Assembly: GCA_022545745.1 (NCBI GenBank)
Contig: JACZQL010000075.1
Coordinates: 1-6,549 of the forward strand
DNA length: 6,549 nt
Direction: 5' to 3'
DNA from: Deltaproteobacteria bacterium
Lineage (GTDB): Bacteria; Desulfobacterota_B; Binatia; UBA9968
A program made the position numbers and the translations under genes. The notes beneath the pieces were generated by a model. It did not search any database and had not been told where the DNA came from. It saw nothing but the letters and a program-made list of their open reading frames with translations. Positions 5,037 to 6,549 of this stretch are shown in pieces. The first letter of the stretch is position 1. Every line of letters starts with the position of its first letter.

Positions 5037-6549
5037 ATGGACGAAAAATACCAACCCGAAGAGATTGAACAGAGGTGGCAGAAGATCTGGGAGGATAACA
5101 AGAGCTTCCGGGTGACGGAGGACTCTAAGCTTCCCAAGTACTACCTCCTGGAAATGTTTCCTTATCCCTCCGGCGAAATTCACATGGGCCATGTGCGGAA
5201 TTATTCCATCGGGGATGTCATTGCCCGCTATAGGAGGATGAGAGGCTACAACGTATTGCATCCCATGGGGTGGGACGCCTTCGGACTCCCCGCGGAAAAT
5301 GCGGCCATCGAGCGAGGGATTCATCCGGTCAAATGGACCATGGAAAACATTGCCACAATGCGGCAGCAGCTGAAGAAGATGGGGTTCAGCTACGACTGGG
5401 ATCGTGAATTCGCTACCTGCGAAGAAGGATATTACCGTTGGGAGCAGCTCATTTTTCTGGAGATGTACAAGCGGGGGTTAGCCTACAAGAAACTATCCAC
5501 GGTGAACTGGTGTAATCAGTGTCAGACCGTGTTGGCCAATGAGCAGGTGGAGGAGGGTCGGTGCTGGCGGTGTGAGCATGAGGTTGGGACCAGAAAGTTG
5601 GACCAGTGGTTCTTCCGAATCACACAATATGCGGATGAGCTGCTCCGGGATTGCGACACCCTCACGGGTTGGCCCGAAAAGGTCCTGACAATGCAACGCA
5701 ACTGGATTGGCAAATCTCTGGGGGCTGAGATCAACTTCCCCTTGGAAGACAAAAAAAAGGGGAAGCTGAAGGTTTTCACCACCCGTCAGGATACGGTCTA
5801 CGGTGCCACCTTTGTCTCCATTGCCCCGGAACATCCCTTAGCCTTGGAGCTTTCCCGTGGTAAGGACGAGGAGAAGGAGGTAAAGGAATTCATCCAAGAG
5901 ATGAAAAAGGTGAACCAGGCTCGACGGGAAGAGCCCGATCTTGAAAGAGAGGGGGTCTTCACCGGAGCCTATTGCTACAACCCCTTCAGCGAGGAAAACA
6001 TCCCCATCTATGTCGCGAATTTTGTTCTCATGGAGTATGGAACTGGAGCGGTCATGGGAGTCCCGGCCCATGATCAGAGAGACTTTGAGTTTGCTGACAA
6101 GTATGGATTGCCCGTGCGGATCGTTGTTCAACCCGAAGCAGAGGAAGCGTTGGAGGCGGCCCACCTCGCCGAGGCCTATGTGGACGAAGGCATTTTGGAG
6201 GCCAGTGATCACTTCTCAGGCTTTTCGAGTGAGGATGCCCGAGAGAAGATTGCCGCCTTTCTCGAGAAGAAGGGATGGGGTAAGGGGACGGTTCGGTATC
6301 GGTTGCGGGACTGGGGAATCTCCCGGCAACGTTATTGGGGGACGCCCATCCCGATCATTTATTGTGACGCCTGCGGAATTGTTCCGGTTCCCGAAGAGGA
6401 TCTCCCGGTGGTTCTACCCAAGGACATCGAGCTGTCTGGAGAAGGGGGATCGCCCCTTGTCAACCACCCGAAGTTTATCCAGGTGACCTGTCCGAAGTGC
6501 AAGGGGAGCGCCGGGAGGGAGACCGATACCATGGATACCTTTGTGGAGT
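5037..6549 (+). CDS. leuS: Leucyl-tRNA synthetase, N-terminal part (runs off window)
   Basis: This class I synthetase charges tRNA-Leu and edits mischarged products. The frame is open from ATG 5037 to the window end: 504 complete codons of a protein usually 820-870 residues. AGGT at 5027-5030 gives a 6-nt ribosome-binding spacing. Visible parts in order are [18 protein letters not shown] (39-56) with the HIGH-type signature H49-M-G-H52, [11 protein letters not shown] (78-88), and the zinc knuckle C159-x2-C162 with C176-x2-C179 around TVLANEQV. The CP1 editing domain has T248-T-R-Q-D-T253, [15 protein letters not shown] (335-349) and the editing Asp D346. Then come [14 protein letters not shown] (422-435) and Cys pairs C443/C446 and C485/C488 of a second probable zinc module, as in the Thermus enzyme. 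The KMSKS loop and anticodon-binding region lie beyond the window. Gln251 replaces the common Pro of TTRPDT. Confidence 0.97.
   Translation, partial: MDEKYQPEEIEQRWQKIWEDNKSFRVTEDSKLPKYYLLEMFPYPSGEIHMGHVRNYSIGDVIARYRRMRGYNVLHPMGWDAFGLPAENAAIERGIHPVKWTMENIATMRQQLKKMGFSYDWDREFATCEEGYYRWEQLIFLEMYKRGLAYKKLSTVNWCNQCQTVLANEQVEEGRCWRCEHEVGTRKLDQWFFRITQYADELLRDCDTLTGWPEKVLTMQRNWIGKSLGAEINFPLEDKKKGKLKVFTTRQDTVYGATFVSIAPEHPLALELSRGKDEEKEVKEFIQEMKKVNQARREEPDLEREGVFTGAYCYNPFSEENIPIYVANFVLMEYGTGAVMGVPAHDQRDFEFADKYGLPVRIVVQPEAEEALEAAHLAEAYVDEGILEASDHFSGFSSEDAREKIAAFLEKKGWGKGTVRYRLRDWGISRQRYWGTPIPIIYCDACGIVPVPEEDLPVVLPKDIELSGEGGSPLVNHPKFIQVTCPKCKGSAGRETDTMDTFVE

Noticed and set aside
5941..6486. 181-codon open frame on the + strand in another frame
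   Set aside because: It lies entirely within the leuS reading frame, whose motifs are unmistakable there, so this is an out-of-frame shadow.

Overview
The window carries a seven-gene cluster, all on the + strand: nrdR, ribD, ribE, ribBA, ribH, nusB and the 5' part of leuS. It looks like core chromosome of a bacterium with moderately GC-rich DNA. Gene order (nrdR ahead of a complete riboflavin set, then nusB, then leuS) and protein style resemble deltaproteobacterial (Desulfobacterota-type) or related environmental lineages. That placement is inference from remembered synteny, not from a search.

Layout. Positions 1-290 hold no recognisable gene. They carry a nest of palindromic repeats (27-163) and a looser inverted repeat (164-238). 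nrdR (GTG start at 291) and ribD are 17 bp apart. A 228-bp gap (1916-2143) then separates ribD from ribE. It is filled with low-complexity A-rich and GCGCAG-type DNA and ends in seven tandem copies of a heptamer that stop exactly at the ribE ATG, leaving ribE without a Shine-Dalgarno sequence. ribE, ribBA and ribH follow with gaps of 31 and 25 bp. An 80-bp gap with hairpin potential leads to nusB, then 36 bp to leuS, which runs off the window after 504 codons.

Function. RibA (GTP cyclohydrolase II), RibD (deaminase/reductase), RibB (DHBP synthase), RibH (lumazine synthase) and RibE (riboflavin synthase) together turn GTP and ribulose-5-phosphate into riboflavin; only the pyrimidine phosphatase is missing from the cluster. 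NrdR represses ribonucleotide reductase genes, NusB acts in rRNA antitermination, and LeuS charges tRNA-Leu.

Main point of interest. The RibB half of RibBA keeps its fold and its two metal ligands (E28, H144). By my hand alignment to E. coli RibB it has lost several catalytic or substrate-binding residues (R37 to P27, D42 to T32, H136 to N127, E174 to R165, and the active-site-region Cys). The RibA half is intact. The protein therefore looks like a working GTP cyclohydrolase II fused to a probably inactive or repurposed DHBP synthase, so another source of DHBP is expected in this genome. No FMN riboswitch was seen in the window.
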